A stretch of DNA of 53,761 bases from Nevskia sp. (GTDB taxonomy: Bacteria > Pseudomonadota > Gammaproteobacteria > Nevskiales > Nevskiaceae): assembly GCA_031291075.1 (NCBI GenBank), contig JARLJS010000190.1, forward strand, positions 1 to 53,761, given 5' to 3'. Each line of letters opens with the position of its first letter. Positions within the stretch are counted from its first letter, which is position 1. A model generated the notes under the pieces. It saw nothing but the letters and a program-made list of their open reading frames with translations. It made no database searches and had not been told where the DNA came from. The translations under genes and the position numbers were made by a program. This document shows positions 53,312 through 53,761 of the stretch, piece after piece.

Positions 53312-53761
53312 ATGATGCGGTGGAAGCTTGTCGCTGGTGCAGCGGTCGTGTTGTGTCTGTCGGCCTGCGGCAGCGGCAACTACAACGGCGGTAGCGGCGC
53401 GACCGCGCAGAACGCGCCCGCCGTGGGCGGCGGCAGCAGTTCCGGTTCTGTCAGCGGCAGCAGCTCGGGAACCGGCAGCAGCGGCGGCTCCTGCACGGTG
53501 GCCACCAGCCATGCCCGTCCGGTGGCCCTGGTCGCTCCCGGCAGCGACAGCGCGACGCAGGCGTACTTCAACGCCAACGTGGAGCCCAACGTGCAGTCCG
53601 GCAACTGCCGCGTCTGCCACGCCGCCGGCGGCCTGGCCAACCAGCCCGGGTATCCCATCACCAACCACCTTACCCTCAGCAGCGACACCACCCAGGACTA
53701 CGCCAACTTCGTCGCCGCCTGGCAGAACCTGCCGCAGCCGGCGAACGTGACGCAGAACGAC
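53312..53761 (+). CDS. c-type cytochrome lipoprotein (3' end outside window)
   Basis: The first 150 residues of a protein that continues past the window. A lipoprotein signal MMRWKLVAGAAVVLCLSAC (Cys19) is followed by a Gly/Ser/Asn linker and one haem-c motif CRVCH at residues 99-103. Its N-terminus resembles the preceding dihaem lipoprotein in lipobox and linker, suggesting related export and an operon (88 bases apart). AGGAGGAG precedes the ATG. Whether more haem motifs follow is unknown. Confidence 0.75.
   Translation, partial: MMRWKLVAGAAVVLCLSACGSGNYNGGSGATAQNAPAVGGGSSSGSVSGSSSGTGSSGGSCTVATSHARPVALVAPGSDSATQAYFNANVEPNVQSGNCRVCHAAGGLANQPGYPITNHLTLSSDTTQDYANFVAAWQNLPQPANVTQND

Overview
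This 53.8 kb window is very G+C-rich, gene-dense chromosomal DNA. The type IV pilus genes (chpA, chpC, pilT, pilU), zapE, an ilvG-type attenuator, the rplM-rpsI pair and a wax ester synthase point to a gammaproteobacterium, most likely around Xanthomonadales/Nevskiales (Solimonadaceae-like). This placement is inferred from gene content only.

Layout. 1-3.5 kb: the 3' part of chpA and a chpC-like CheW gene (pilus chemosensory system). 3.7-4.7 kb: an acquired-looking higBA toxin-antitoxin pair with a palindromic operator, followed by a 269-bp element with perfect 35-bp inverted ends. 4.8-8.9 kb: zapE, plsC, xerD and dsbC; the plsC/xerD gap holds an unusual 246-bp nested palindrome. 8.9-12.5 kb: an acetolactate synthase (ilvG) with leader peptide and attenuator, and a membrane diguanylate cyclase. 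12.6-23.2 kb: a complete Kdp potassium system, kdpF-A-B-C-(91-aa gene)-D-E, preceded by a 28-aa microprotein gene and a KdpE-box-like site and followed by an esterase lipoprotein. 23.4-30.6 kb: two envelope proteins, a short-chain dehydrogenase, a DUF4399 lipoprotein, an RhlE-type helicase, an RRM protein, a VOC protein, rpiA and yggS. 30.8-35.4 kb: three consecutive PilT/PilU-family ATPases, rplM-rpsI and tRNA-Gln(CTG). 35.6-38.6 kb: a lower-G+C island directly after the tRNA gene, with a SERAC1-like alpha/beta hydrolase tail-to-tail with a retron-type reverse transcriptase (NAxxH, YADD and VTG motifs) and a structured region upstream of the RT. 38.6-53.8 kb: a lipid/hydrophobic-substrate region with a dienelactone hydrolase, WS/DGAT acyltransferase, Panacea-domain protein, AraC regulator divergent from an acetoacetate decarboxylase-like/GMC oxidoreductase/thioesterase operon, a Baeyer-Villiger-type monooxygenase divergent from a DUF1302 protein, a TetR regulator with an almost leaderless promoter, and two haem-c lipoproteins, the first resembling RoxA-type dihaem oxygenases and the second cut by the window end.

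The best candidate for an undescribed system is the retron-type RT with its alpha/beta hydrolase neighbour. Next are the 246-bp three-stem element at 6745-6990 and the regulated haem lipoprotein/DUF1302/monooxygenase region. Several dispersed palindromic repeats are present in gaps between genes.
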